Origin: Enoplolaimus lenunculus
Lineage: Eukaryota > Nematoda > Enoplea > Enoplida > Thoracostomopsidae
Assembly (NCBI GenBank): GCA_030248215.1
Contig: JASANG010000298.1
Coordinates: forward strand, 30,216-94,215
Length of the DNA: 64,000 nucleotides
Direction of reading: 5' to 3'
Both the position numbers and the translations under genes were made by a program. Positions 24,182 through 34,330 of the stretch are shown piece after piece. Under the pieces are notes generated by a model that saw only the letters and a program-made list of their open reading frames with translations, was not told where the DNA came from and ran no database searches. Every line of letters starts with the position of its first letter. The first letter of the stretch is position 1.

Positions 24182-25560
24182 ATGGATAATATAACTCGTA
24201 ACATAGCCCAGCTTGATGCGGTTGTGAAAGATCTTGCTAACCGTGTAGATGATGGATTAAGAGGATTAAGTGACGATTTTGATTTAATTTCTCAACGCGT
24301 ACGATTGGGTACGGAACCTGATTTATCAATTTCATTTTTTCGCGGCGATTTAACCGGCTCTGATTTTAAAAGTTGGATTGAAACTTTCAATACGTATTGT
24401 AATGCTCGGTTAATCGATGATGACATGAAACTTAAGGTATTACCTGCTTATTTAAAAGACCGGGCTAAGGATGCATTTGAACGAGTACCTGAGCCATCGA
24501 AACGCCGTTTTACGGATTTAGTATCGGCTTTAGAGGCCCAATTGACTACCCCAGAATGGACTATGTATCATGAAGCAGCTCTTGAGCAGCGACGTCAGCT
24601 GCCTGGGGAAGGTGTTGCGGCCTATTTAAAGGCTATTAAGAATGCATGTAGGAGTGTTTACCCTAATTTGGACAACGCCGCGTTTGACCGCAGAGTTATA
24701 CATAGGTTCTTCGGAGGTTTACTTCCAACCGAAGCTAAGCTAGAAGTTTTTCGTGACATGCCTAAAACGCTTAAAGAAGCCGAGGACTTAGCTCAGCGCT
24801 TAGATATGCAGTCACTGCTCTGTGGAAAACCGACAAGCGTTGATCCTTTGAACATGTCTGTGCCTGCTCCAAAGCAGACTTTGCATACGCTCGCTCGGGG
24901 AGTTCAGCTGCTTGCAAATAATCAAAAGCAGCTTATACAGAACATGCGTAGAAACACCTTTAGGAATCCTGAGTCGCAAAATAGATTCCAACCATCTAAC
25001 GGAAACCGAGATCCACCAAATAGAGGCCCGCCGAATAGAAACTTTCGAAATCCACGTTCCGAATTTGCTCAGAATTTTTCCCCTCGGGGTCCCAAGTGTT
25101 ATAATTGTGGAAAAGTCGGACATTTAGCAATGGCCTGTTTGTTACGCAACGGAAATTTTTCTCGGAATAACAGACCCCAACCTCAAAATAATTTTGGACG
25201 ATCAACTTATCGACCAAGTTTTCCTGCATCGAACTTTAATCGACCTACGAGGCCTAATATTCCAAACTTACCGGCTTTACCACCTGTACCGGCAGATAAA
25301 GCCGTTGTGGCTACCACTCTAGTATCTCGGGATATAAAAGCTGTTAATTCTGGTTGTGATTCTAAGCAAGAAATTGAGCGTCTTAAGAAAGAGGTTACTA
25401 CTTTGCGTAGTCAAAATGCCCTCTTAGTTGAAAAATCGTTTCCTAAATTTGTCGGAGCTATCCAGGCTACACATCATGTTGCTAAATTTACCCAAACTGA
25501 ACCTACTTCTCTAAATTTTAATGAAGCTGTTACAGGTAAACCCCAGGTTCGAAACAAGTA
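24182..25560 (+). CDS. gag: Gag region of the polyprotein
   Basis: This part would form the particle core. The N-terminus is predicted helical (DLANRVDDGLRGL). The capsid part includes FRGDLTGSDFKSWIETF and a gypsy-like capsid pattern up to about residue 240. A basic, Pro- and Asn-rich segment precedes the single zinc knuckle, which would bind RNA. After it come a Pro-rich linker and a heptad stretch (EIERLKKEVTTLRSQ). There is no stop before the envelope-like part. Confidence 0.88.
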
Positions 25561-28500
25561 TCTCATGCGATCAACTATGCGCAAAGTTCAACCACTTAAG
25601 TCATGGAATATTTTGCTCTGTACCGTAATTGCGCTTATGTTTAGCTTAACGGGTCTTGTCGATTCGAGTTTAACGCAAACATTGCATCAATTACAACCAA
25701 AAATTTTTCCTTCTGTGGGAGTTGGGCTTATACCTGAAGGACTGGTATTAACCGCAAGTGAATCTATATATTTGCCTATAGTTGTGCATGCAGGTCAGGA
25801 TAGAATTAGACCCTGCTCACCCCTTGTATTTCAAGGTGGTACACCTATTGTGTGCAATTGCACTGGTCAACAACGTTTATTTAACATGGTTAAGAAACAG
25901 GCACTTTCTGAATTGGCTAATAGCTACGAGGATACCGTAGATCCGGCATTCTATGAAGAGCTAATGAGGGACATATGTGATAAAAAACCATTTACATGTA
26001 ATTTTGTTACTTCGGGCCGAAATCGTCGTTTTGTGCCCCTACTTTTGACTGGGTTGACTTCGATCATGGGTACAGGACTTGGGATTGCCAATAGTATTAA
26101 GTTGTCACATTTGGAACCGAAAATTTTGGCCCTTCAGAATAGTGTACGACTTTTAAATGATGAAATTACTGAAAATTCTGAGGCGATTCATAAATTGAAT
26201 ATCAACCAACAGCGCGTATTTGCTATAACTCATGAGATACAGAAGTATGTAGAGCAAACCCGAATTACAATGACTTGTAGTTTAACTGAATCGGTAACGA
26301 TTTCGCATTTTATTTCACAATCAAATCAGTTTATAAATGGAGTACGTAAAGTGGTGGACGCATTAGTCCGTGCTAGTGATAGTGGTCGTTTATCCGTTGC
26401 GATTATGTCTGCGTCTCAAATTAAGAAACTTGTAAAAAAAGACCCAACCTTGCGAACTTCAGTATATTTACATGACCCAGGTCTATTCTATCACTTCGTT
26501 AAAGTATACCCTGTGTTACTAGATATTCGAAAAACTACCTTTGGTATAATTTTGGAAATTCCCCTTATAAGAATTAGGAACGTGTTGCCGCTCATGCGAG
26601 TTATTAATGTTGGGTTTAACCTTCCTTCGAAGCAAGGTATGGCAAGGTTATCTTTACCCAAGTTTGTAACTTACGATCGAATGTTTAGTAAGGGGTATTA
26701 CCACGAAGTAAAGTCTGAAGATTGTGACAAACGTAGTGGTTTATGGTACTGTGGGTTGGAAGCTTTGCCAACTAGCGGGGCAGATAGTTGTTTTAGGGCA
26801 ATGCGTCAGGCGTTACTGCATAATAATACTTGCGCAATAGAAGTTAAAGAAATGTCGGCCGGCACACATATTGAAACTACTCGGGTTGGATTGCTTTTGC
26901 GTACTTCGGAGCCCAGTGTGAAGCTCACAAAGACAAAAAAATTGCTCTCCACCTCTAAAATTGAAACGATGCGGGTGCAGGAACGTGGGGTTATGTTTGT
27001 GCCTTTTGCAAATTTTAGTATGCTGATTGTTGGAGACCGTGTACTTATGTCAACCTCTAGGCCCGCTTTTAACTTTGAAATTTCACCTGACATTCAATTT
27101 AATTTCACATTACATCAAGATATGGTGCCACCGCCAGTGTGGGGAAGCTTAGAAAACGTAGAGTATCAGTCTAATTTGACTCGTACTCGTTTAAAGAGGG
27201 AGCTTCTGTCTTTTACCTCTAGCGCTGGTCTCAATCTACCGTATAGCGATATATTAAGTTATATAGCGGTCGGGTTGGTGAGTTTGATAGTGGGTATATG
27301 TTGTATATATGCCTGGTATGTTAAATGGTTAACGTGTTTGCGCTGTTGTTGTAAATCGAATGGACAGGAGCATTCATCCCCTGTGCAGGTAATATGTACT
27401 TCCCCAGAAACCGAGACTTTGGAATTACCCATGCATTCAACTGTTGTTGGATCGTCTAAACTTATATCTGGTAAACGAAAACGAACCTTGCAGTTTTCAA
27501 CTATTCTTCCCCCGAGTCATAGCGAAGTGGAAACTGTTTTGACTTTAGGTCCCTCCCTTTCGGACATTGAAATTCTTCTTGACGATATATCGGTGCGAGC
27601 TGTTATCGATACCGGAAGTAATATTACAGTTATGTCATCCGAAACTTTTCGAAAATTGAATAAACCCGAAACTGCTCTCGTTCCAGTACCCGCCACCACC
27701 GCTGTTGGGGTTACTGGTCATGCATTACCCTTGAAAGGTGCTATTAAGGTAGAAATCGAAATAGGTTCTAAATCCCTACCTTTCCATGTGTATGTATCAG
27801 ATGAATGCGCCCACCCAGCTATATTAGGGGTTGATTTGTTACGACAATTTGGCACTATAAGTTTAGATTACGCAAATGGGTTTGTCAAGCTTGGAAAAAT
27901 GCAATTAAAGATGGGACATCGGTCAAGCCAAAATGTCCTTCTGCCAGATACTACACTTATCCCTTCAAGATCAGAGGTGCTTATACCGTGCGAAGTAAAA
28001 GGGTTTGGATGTGAGGGTGATGTGTATTTTGAACCAGATTATAAGCTCATTAAGGTATATGGTTTAAACACGGTTGAATTAATATTAAGCGATGCGGATA
28101 ATGTTGTTATTCCCTTGCGACTACTCAATATGTCGAATTGTCCGGTTCGTCTTTATAAGGGCATGACCGTTGGTAGAATAGAACCCTTAGATACCTGTGT
28201 TTTACCTACAGTATTGAACTTACAGTCTATTAGTCACCAACCAAATTTTAATTTGCTATCCGATTTGAAGTTAGAGGAGTGTGATATTTCTGGAAATGAA
28301 AAGTCAAAGCTGATTGAATTATTTTTGGAATTTAATGATGTTTTTGCAAAACATGACTACGACTGTGGAACTATATCAGTAGTTGAACATTCAATTGACA
28401 CTGGGGACGCAGTACCAATTAAGCAGAGACCTTATCGAGTGCCTTTCCAATCTAAGGATAAAGTGGATACTGAGTTAGGCAATATGTTACGTTATGGAAT

Positions 28501-29176
28501 CATCGAACCATCTACCAGTCCCTGGGCTAATCCAATGGTTGTACTTAAAAAGAAAGACGGCAAGTCATTACGCATTTGTATTGATTACCGAAAACTAAAT
28601 GCCGTGACCAAGAAGGATTGTTTTCCACTCCCGAACATTAATGATTTACTGGAATGCATAGGAAAAGCAAAGTATTTTAGTGTGATGGACTTAATATCGG
28701 GGTATTGGCAAGTGCCTATGGCTTCGAATTCAATTGAGAAGACTGCTTTTATTACCCCAGCTGGGCTGTACCAGTTTACTAAAATGCCTTTTGGTTTATG
28801 TAACGCTCCCGCGACTTTTCAACGTACACTTGAGGCCACCCTGCGTGGATTAGTTGAGCGTATTTGTCTTATTTATATAGATGATATATGCGTGTTCTCT
28901 GAAACCTTTGATGAACATCTTAGACGTTTGCGTCTTGTATTTGAACGATTAAGGGATGTCGGTCTAAAGGTTAAACCAGCGAAATGTAACTTTTTGAGAA
29001 AGGAAGTCCCTTATTTAGGTCACATTATTTCCGCTGAAGGCTTGAAGCCAGATCCGAAAAAAATTGAAGCTGTTGAACATTACCCTATCCCAAATGATAT
29101 TACGGGGGGTACGAGGATTTTTGGGGTTTTGCAGTTATTATCGACGTTTTATAAAAGACTTTGCCGCAATTGCTAA
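24182..29176 (+). CDS. Gag / envelope-like / protease / reverse transcriptase polyprotein
   Basis: One open frame of about 1,664 codons. Residue numbers count from the ATG at 24182; the frame is open further upstream but has no ATG there. Residues about 45-240 are a gypsy-type gag capsid. A CX2CX4HX4C zinc knuckle (CYNCGKVGHLAMAC) is at 306-319, and a coiled coil at about 393-418. The envelope-like part is about 462-1080, the aspartic protease motif DTGSN is at 1143, and RT has YIDD at 1565. The frame is lost at a run of six G just before 29107, and the rest of pol lies in other frames. It is unclear how a signal-led glycoprotein could be made from the middle of a polyprotein; splicing to an internal ATG is one option. 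Confidence 0.92.
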   Translation: MDNITRNIAQLDAVVKDLANRVDDGLRGLSDDFDLISQRVRLGTEPDLSISFFRGDLTGSDFKSWIETFNTYCNARLIDDDMKLKVLPAYLKDRAKDAFERVPEPSKRRFTDLVSALEAQLTTPEWTMYHEAALEQRRQLPGEGVAAYLKAIKNACRSVYPNLDNAAFDRRVIHRFFGGLLPTEAKLEVFRDMPKTLKEAEDLAQRLDMQSLLCGKPTSVDPLNMSVPAPKQTLHTLARGVQLLANNQKQLIQNMRRNTFRNPESQNRFQPSNGNRDPPNRGPPNRNFRNPRSEFAQNFSPRGPKCYNCGKVGHLAMACLLRNGNFSRNNRPQPQNNFGRSTYRPSFPASNFNRPTRPNIPNLPALPPVPADKAVVATTLVSRDIKAVNSGCDSKQEIERLKKEVTTLRSQNALLVEKSFPKFVGAIQATHHVAKFTQTEPTSLNFNEAVTGKPQVRNKYLMRSTMRKVQPLKSWNILLCTVIALMFSLTGLVDSSLTQTLHQLQPKIFPSVGVGLIPEGLVLTASESIYLPIVVHAGQDRIRPCSPLVFQGGTPIVCNCTGQQRLFNMVKKQALSELANSYEDTVDPAFYEELMRDICDKKPFTCNFVTSGRNRRFVPLLLTGLTSIMGTGLGIANSIKLSHLEPKILALQNSVRLLNDEITENSEAIHKLNINQQRVFAITHEIQKYVEQTRITMTCSLTESVTISHFISQSNQFINGVRKVVDALVRASDSGRLSVAIMSASQIKKLVKKDPTLRTSVYLHDPGLFYHFVKVYPVLLDIRKTTFGIILEIPLIRIRNVLPLMRVINVGFNLPSKQGMARLSLPKFVTYDRMFSKGYYHEVKSEDCDKRSGLWYCGLEALPTSGADSCFRAMRQALLHNNTCAIEVKEMSAGTHIETTRVGLLLRTSEPSVKLTKTKKLLSTSKIETMRVQERGVMFVPFANFSMLIVGDRVLMSTSRPAFNFEISPDIQFNFTLHQDMVPPPVWGSLENVEYQSNLTRTRLKRELLSFTSSAGLNLPYSDILSYIAVGLVSLIVGICCIYAWYVKWLTCLRCCCKSNGQEHSSPVQVICTSPETETLELPMHSTVVGSSKLISGKRKRTLQFSTILPPSHSEVETVLTLGPSLSDIEILLDDISVRAVIDTGSNITVMSSETFRKLNKPETALVPVPATTAVGVTGHALPLKGAIKVEIEIGSKSLPFHVYVSDECAHPAILGVDLLRQFGTISLDYANGFVKLGKMQLKMGHRSSQNVLLPDTTLIPSRSEVLIPCEVKGFGCEGDVYFEPDYKLIKVYGLNTVELILSDADNVVIPLRLLNMSNCPVRLYKGMTVGRIEPLDTCVLPTVLNLQSISHQPNFNLLSDLKLEECDISGNEKSKLIELFLEFNDVFAKHDYDCGTISVVEHSIDTGDAVPIKQRPYRVPFQSKDKVDTELGNMLRYGIIEPSTSPWANPMVVLKKKDGKSLRICIDYRKLNAVTKKDCFPLPNINDLLECIGKAKYFSVMDLISGYWQVPMASNSIEKTAFITPAGLYQFTKMPFGLCNAPATFQRTLEATLRGLVERICLIYIDDICVFSETFDEHLRRLRLVFERLRDVGLKVKPAKCNFLRKEVPYLGHIISAEGLKPDPKKIEAVEHYPIPNDITGGTRIFGVLQLLSTFYKRLCRNC
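25565..27365 (+). CDS. Envelope-like class I glycoprotein module between gag and protease
   Basis: An in-frame ATG at 25565 is followed by a hydrophobic stretch (ILLCTVIALMFSLTGLV) that could be a signal peptide. The ectodomain is Cys-rich. A furin-like site RNRR at residues 613-616 is followed at once by a hydrophobic Gly-rich stretch starting FVPLLLTG, like a fusion peptide, and then by a long heptad region (about 645-695). A membrane segment lies at about 1025-1047, followed by a Cys cluster (CLRCCCKS). This layout is that of insect retroviral and baculovirus F-type fusion proteins. The lineage was not established. Unlike all usual elements the module precedes protease and shares its frame. 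Confidence 0.8.
27480..29106 (+). CDS. pol: Protease and reverse transcriptase region
   Basis: A retropepsin-like aspartic protease carries VIDTGSNITVMS and, further on, HPAILGVDLL. RT follows from about 28390: PYRVPF, SPWANPMVVLKKKDG, ICIDYRKLNAVTKKD, SVMDLISGYWQ, MPFGLCNAPATFQR and the catalytic YIDD at 28874. These words are standard for Ty3/gypsy RT. The region closes at GHIISAEGLKPDPKKIEAV before the frameshift. Confidence 0.92.
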
Positions 29177-29949
29177 GTCACTAAATCAGTTGACTAGTAC
29201 ATTGAAACCTTTGAAATGGAACTCAGACGCAGAAAAATCTTTTCAAATGTTAAGGTCTAAACTTATGTCTCCTCCAATTTTGCAAATAGCAGATCCCACT
29301 AAGCCATACATTTTAGAAACAGACGCTACTGGCAAGGCAATCGGAGCTCTATTGTCTCAAACAGATATAAATGGTAAGGTCCATCCCATTGCTTGTGGTA
29401 GTCGGTTGCTTCAAAAGGCTGAAAGAAATTACACCACTACTGAATTAGAAGCACTAGCTGTTGTTTATTTCATGAAATATTTTCGCAATTATATATGGAC
29501 AACATGTGACCATTATAACTGATCATTTGGCCCTTCGATGGTTATTAACTAATAAGAATGCTTCAGGACGGTTGCAGCGTTGGGCGCTCGCTTTGAGTGA
29601 ATACGATTTTAAGGTCGAACACCGGGCGGGTAAAAATATGTCGCATGTCGACGCGCTTTCTCGTACCGAAATTTCCAAATTAGAAGACGGCTCTGATGAG
29701 GAAGATATTAAGTTCGCATATGTAGTTACCTTTATTGAAACTGGAAATGAGCCAAACCTGCCCTCGGGTATTAGTTTTGTGGAAAAACAAGAGCAGGACC
29801 CAGAGATAAAAGCTCTGAAGGAATACATTGAATTTGCAAAACTTCCAAATGATTCAAAACTGGCTTCTCACTTTGCATTGATCCAGCCACGTTATGTAGT
29901 AAAAATGGAGTTTTGTACCACCATTATCCTTTACCAAAAAATCGATTAG
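29107..29949 (+). pseudogene. RNase H region in shifted frames
   Basis: After the frameshift near 29101-29106 the RT thumb/connection continues (GFLGFCSYYRRFIKDFA). It leads to the RNase H start ILETDATGKAIGALLSQ and TELEALAV. A second shift near 29505-29522 moves to the frame with TDHLALRWLL and HRAGKNMSHVDALSR, the end of RNase H. A third shift near 29905-29935 leads into integrase. Each part is recognisable but no single frame covers it. Confidence 0.85.
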
Positions 29950-31301
29950 GCGTGCTCTGGGAACAGTTAGTTGTTCCATTCTCTATGCGTGAAGAGTTAT
30001 TATCCGCACATCATGACGATGTTGTTGGTGGACAACACCTCGGTGTTGCCAAAACCTATCAAAAGTTATTACCTAAGTACTTTTGGGATGGGATGTATCG
30101 AGACGTAGTGAATTGGTGTAAAGCTTGTATTGAGTGCAGCAAGCGGAAAGCCGGATCAGCCAGACCTAAGGCGCCGCTGAATCCAATTCCAACAACGCAG
30201 CCAAATTATTTATATCATGTCGATGTACTTGGCCCCTTGCTCCAATCTTATAATGGTAACAAATACGTGGTAATTTTCATTGATTGTTTTACGAAATACC
30301 CGGAGGCCATTTGCACTCCTGATCAAAAAGCTACCACCATTGCTAAATTATTTATGACAGAGGTAGTTTGTCGTCATTCGGCACCATGCGAATTAATTAG
30401 TGACAACGCGCCTAATTTTCGAAGTGAATTGGTTGACCAAATTTGTAAAATTATAGGAACTCGAAAAGTTTTTACAACGCCTTATCGACCTCAAACTAAT
30501 AGGGTCGTGGAACGAATAAATCGCACCCTAATTAACATGGTTTCGCAGTATGTAGATAGTGCTCAGCGCACTTGGGATGAGTTTGTACCTTTTGCATGTT
30601 TTGCTTATTGGGTCAGTGTTAATGAGTCCACTCAATTTAGCCCCTTTGAATTGGTTTATGGTAGACAACCTCGATTACCTATTGATATTGAGCTACCCAT
30701 AAGCAATGTTAATTACTTGGATGAGGAAGACTGTTTTCGTGACATAAATCTGACCTTGAAAGCGGCGTGGGACTTAGCGCAGGCTAATATTCAAGTCGCG
30801 CAAGCGCATATGAAACGTTGTCATGTTCGTAAATCATCAGAGCCACGCTTCTTTGAAGGCCAGAAAGTATTTTTGCATGTGCCATTTCAAAAACAGGGCA
30901 AGACCAAAAAATTAGGTCAGGAATGGCGCGGACTATATGAAATAGTTGAGCTTCAACTTCCGGACGTGGTACTAACGTCAATAACCAATAGTAAGGAACC
31001 TAATAAGCGAGTCCACGTTGAGCGTTTTAAACCTTTTCATGGTCCATACGTGCCAAAACTACAATTTAATGATCCCGTTACGGAGAAAAACCCTAAAGTA
31101 CTCGGTGATCCTAACCAAGTAGTATTTGCTGATCGTGAGGCTGAGCCCGAACGTGAACAGACTGTTCCAAGTAACATGTCTGGTCATGAGTCGGACCCAG
31201 CGTCAGGATCAGATGACCCCCCTGGAAAAAAAGGAATGCCTAATTATACTGCAAATACCCAGCTAAGGCATCCGTATAACTTGCGGTCATGTGCCACTTA
31301 A
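29913..31301 (+). CDS. int: Integrase
   Basis: The frame holds a His/Cys zinc finger (AHHDDVVGGQHLG then CKACIECSKRK) and the DDE core. The core Asp residues lie in YHVDVLGPL and LISDNAPNF, and its Glu in RVVERINRTL. A GPY/F-like C-terminal part follows, with RVHVERFKPFHGPY. The tail is acidic and Ser/Pro-rich. The core residues are all present, so this part may be intact even though its start is joined through a frameshift. Confidence 0.92.
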   Translation: MYHHYPLPKNRLGVLWEQLVVPFSMREELLSAHHDDVVGGQHLGVAKTYQKLLPKYFWDGMYRDVVNWCKACIECSKRKAGSARPKAPLNPIPTTQPNYLYHVDVLGPLLQSYNGNKYVVIFIDCFTKYPEAICTPDQKATTIAKLFMTEVVCRHSAPCELISDNAPNFRSELVDQICKIIGTRKVFTTPYRPQTNRVVERINRTLINMVSQYVDSAQRTWDEFVPFACFAYWVSVNESTQFSPFELVYGRQPRLPIDIELPISNVNYLDEEDCFRDINLTLKAAWDLAQANIQVAQAHMKRCHVRKSSEPRFFEGQKVFLHVPFQKQGKTKKLGQEWRGLYEIVELQLPDVVLTSITNSKEPNKRVHVERFKPFHGPYVPKLQFNDPVTEKNPKVLGDPNQVVFADREAEPEREQTVPSNMSGHESDPASGSDDPPGKKGMPNYTANTQLRHPYNLRSCAT

Positions 31302-31531
31302 GAAAAAATTAAGGACTACACCGGTTTATGTGTTTAACTTTTTATGACCTGTGTATTATTGATAAACTGTTACAAATATTTATAGTAAGTATTTATCGCG
31401 AGCGCTTGTTTCCCGACGGGGGGAATTTTTTCTGGTGCAGGAGTAATACTGCTCGAAAATTTCGGGAAACACTTCTCGTTATGTCCGTAAGGATACACTT
31501 CCGGAGTTAATTTGCCAAGTGATAGTTGGTT
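31302..31531 (+). other. Spacer between integrase and helicase gene
   Basis: About 230 bases with no coding sequence. It could hold a splice acceptor or an internal promoter for the downstream genes, but neither was identified. Confidence 0.5.
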
Positions 31532-32491
31532 ATGGAGTTGAGTCTCGACGCCCCGACTGAATCTAGTACAGCTTTATGGGATGTCTTGGAGCAGTTTGTG
31601 TCGTACATTACGTGGCCTTCAAACTTAGCTAACTGCCCGATGACCCTGTGCCCAGTTTCCAAAATTATAGCTTCTGATTCAACGCATTTTTGGACACCTT
31701 TTCATCTTGATAGTATCAAACTTGAAAAATTTCAGTTCAGTCCAATTGGCCAATCTTTGATACAGCATCAGAAGTGGTTGGAACGACACCGAGTGGGTAT
31801 CCAACTAAAATTGAAGATGTCCGTGGATGATGCGCATGTGATTGTCCATTTTGTGGGAGCTGAACACGGCCAGGCAGTTTTTCATCGTGGCGCAGCGTGG
31901 GCACCGGATGTTCCAGATTTGCCGATCTTGTGCGGGTCGTCGGATTTCGACCAAAACCCAGTGCTGTTATTTGATGCTACCACTAGTAGCCGCTTGCCGC
32001 TAGCGTTGTTTGTGCCGCGCACTCCTGATCATGTCATCATGGAGGGACGCTTGTTCTGCTCTGTAAAGCCGCTTCGTCATAATAGATCACCAACATTCTT
32101 CGTGAACTTGCATAGTGAGGGACGCCTTGGATTGTATTATTATGAGTTGCAGATGTGGGTAAGGTTTCAGTCACGTAGCGGGTTTGAAAAGTTTACACCG
32201 ATCACGGTTGTTATTCAATGGAATTATAGTGATCTTAACCTTGATGAACAAATTGAACAGTGTTTTTCAAGCGAAGTAATCGACGTTGATACGTCAGAAC
32301 AGGAGGAGAATAGCGGAGTACCTAGTAAAAACGATCCAGAGGTGCTCGCTGAAAGTCGCCGAAAACGATTTATTCAACGGTTCTTTGTTGCGTGGAGGTC
32401 GGTGTATGGGTTTCTCTTTTGTGGCATGCTGAATTCTCTGACACAGAATAGAAATGTGGGTTTCCTCAGCTTTTGGACAATACTTCATTAG
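31532..32491 (+). CDS. N-terminal part of helicase gene, unknown fold
   Basis: The ATG at 31532 opens a 319-codon frame with no Cys/His cluster or membrane segment. It is rich in beta-prone stretches (HVIVHFVGAEHG, VVIQWNYSDL), followed by an acidic linker and a basic segment (ESRRKRFIQRFF). The last residues are out of frame with the helicase motor that follows, so a frameshift near 32460-32475 probably separates two parts of one protein. UPF1- and MOV10-type helicases also have a beta-rich part before the motor. Function is inferred from the neighbour only. Confidence 0.65.
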   Translation: MELSLDAPTESSTALWDVLEQFVSYITWPSNLANCPMTLCPVSKIIASDSTHFWTPFHLDSIKLEKFQFSPIGQSLIQHQKWLERHRVGIQLKLKMSVDDAHVIVHFVGAEHGQAVFHRGAAWAPDVPDLPILCGSSDFDQNPVLLFDATTSSRLPLALFVPRTPDHVIMEGRLFCSVKPLRHNRSPTFFVNLHSEGRLGLYYYELQMWVRFQSRSGFEKFTPITVVIQWNYSDLNLDEQIEQCFSSEVIDVDTSEQEENSGVPSKNDPEVLAESRRKRFIQRFFVAWRSVYGFLFCGMLNSLTQNRNVGFLSFWTILH

Positions 32492-33885
32492 TTTGTTGAA
32501 TTATAACCAACAACAGGTTTTTCACGCGATATTGAATGAGGCAAAGATTGTTCTGTGTAAAGCGCCTCCTGGCACGGGTAAGACCAGAACATTAGCTAGA
32601 ATCGTTTCTGTTCTGGCTGTGAACAATCCGCACAAACGATTCCTGTGTGTGACAAGTACTAATGCTGCCGCTAACATCTTAGCACTGAAAATTGTACAGA
32701 ATTTGACGGCGTTAGGAAATGACTTGTCCGCGACAGTCACGATTTTACTGAGATACTTGCGTCGTGGGTATGACATAGGTAGTTGAGATCAGATACTACA
32801 ACCATGTTGTGCTAGTAGAGCAGATCCAAATGGTGCATCTTCGGCGTGCTTTCGTGAGATTTCGTCTTCGGGAAGTCTGTTGAAACATAGTGTTATTGTT
32901 TGCACCATGGATGAATCTGGTGAATAGTTTAAACACCTTTAGTACTACCACATGTGATTCAAACCTAGGACGTAGTATTTTTGATTTGGTAGCGATCGCT
33001 GAAGCGGCATCCGTTGATCTACCTAGAATGTCTGTGGTATTACATTTAGCGACCGCAGGTCAGATTATTCTACTAGGTGATGTGCACCAATTGCCAGCGT
33101 ATGTTACGAACCGTGTACTGTGGCAGTTTGGAGCGGAAGAGTCGGGAATGGAGCTCTTGTTAACTCTAGCCCAGAATAATAATCACTGTAAGATTATACA
33201 GCTTTATGAAAATTACCGTTCGGTTGATGCGTTACTTACGCCTCCCAATCGAGTTGTGTACTCTGGCACACCTTTAGTGTGTGCGTCTGGACACGAGCTT
33301 AGTAATACGCATTGGCCATGTGTTCGAAAGATTCCATTCGGTAAATCGAACGTCTTCTGGCATATTGAAAGCGTGCATAAATATCACGGGGTGAGCTTAT
33401 ACAATCGGCATGAGGTTGCAGCCGTCTGTAAACTAACGGATTTGTTAGTACATGAGGGGTTCATTGAACCCGGTAGTATTGGAATCAATGCTGCCTATGC
33501 GGTGCAAGCCGACATTCTTAAACAGTTGGTTGGCACCCAGTACCCAGAAATTAAAATTGGTTGTGCGAACATTTGGCAGGGAGATGAGCGGGACTTTATG
33601 ATAATTAGTTTAATGCGATCATTACCATCTGTTGACGCTTGTAGACCAGCTCACCCGATGGGATTCTTTTCCGAGTACCGGCGACTAAATGTTACCCTCA
33701 CCCGAGCCCGAAAAATAAATTTTTTTATCTGTAATACCTTGCACTTTCTAGACCAACCTTTAATTCGTGAAGCTTTAAGGGAATGTAGTGAGTCGAATGC
33801 TTTTATTGAGCCGATGTCGTCAGGTGTCAAGCAATTCATACACATGCGCACGTGTCTGGCGAACCCAATTTCTGATTCAGAATAA
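32454..33885 (+). pseudogene. SF1 (UPF1-like) helicase motor in two frames
   Basis: Part one (32454-32786) has a Q-motif-like LNYNQQQVF and Walker A APPGTGKTRT. A broken stretch follows (about 32787-32889). Part two (32890-33885) has motif II as IAEAAS, motif III LLGDVHQLP, motif IV ENYRS, motif V IWQGDERDFMIIS and motif VI RLNVTLTRA. The order and wording fit UPF1/MOV10-type SF1 RNA helicases. The acidic Asp of motif II is Ala here (32998-33000). It lies between integrase and the NADAR gene, inside the LTRs. Confidence 0.87.
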
Positions 33886-34154
33886 AAAGATTTTTTGTGG
33901 TCCTTTGCTCGGTAACTTAGTAGTTATAATATAATGTAATTACGTAGTATTGTATTCTTGTCAATGTGTCCTGAATGTAATTAAACATAAACAACCCTTT
34001 TAAAACGGCTTGGTAATTGTTCGGTAGTGTTTTTCTGATCGTGTCTTGCTAATTATCAGCTTCATCAACGTCAATTTTAGTGTGGTTCCTCGTGTGATAT
34101 CCAAAAGGTAAGTATATTACTTAAATTAAACGTGGTTGGATTTGTGTAGCCAAA
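33886..34154 (+). other. Spacer between helicase and NADAR genes
   Basis: AT-rich, with AATTAAA-like words near 33977. A good splice donor context (AAAAGGTAAGTAT) is at about 34105. No coding sequence was seen. Confidence 0.45.
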
Positions 34155-34330
34155 ATGATTATAGTGCCCTTTTGCGAGGAATCCCATGTATTTTCTAATT
34201 TTTATTCAGCCAGCTTCGTAGTAGATAAGCAGGAATACTCATCAGTAGAACAATATTATCAGTATACTAAAGCGAAACAACTAGGCCGTTCTAATCTGGC
34301 GAAACAAATTTTGTAAACAACAGATCCTAA
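34155..34330 (+). pseudogene. NADAR-domain gene, 5' part
   Basis: The ATG at 34155 begins a frame with the N-terminal NADAR signature: FSNFYSASF, then EYSSVEQYYQYTKA. An in-frame TAA follows at 34314. Shortly after, at 34331, a TIR element interrupts the gene. NADAR proteins (YbiA family) are N-glycosidases; some remove ADP-ribose from nucleic acid. The family is known from bacteria, phages, large DNA viruses and some eukaryotes; its presence in an LTR element is unexpected. Confidence 0.85.

Noticed and set aside
34314-34316. TAA at 34314 as the real end of a short NADAR gene
   Set aside because: The rest of the NADAR core lies downstream in register. The stop is more likely a mutation, although a recoded or spliced reading cannot be excluded.
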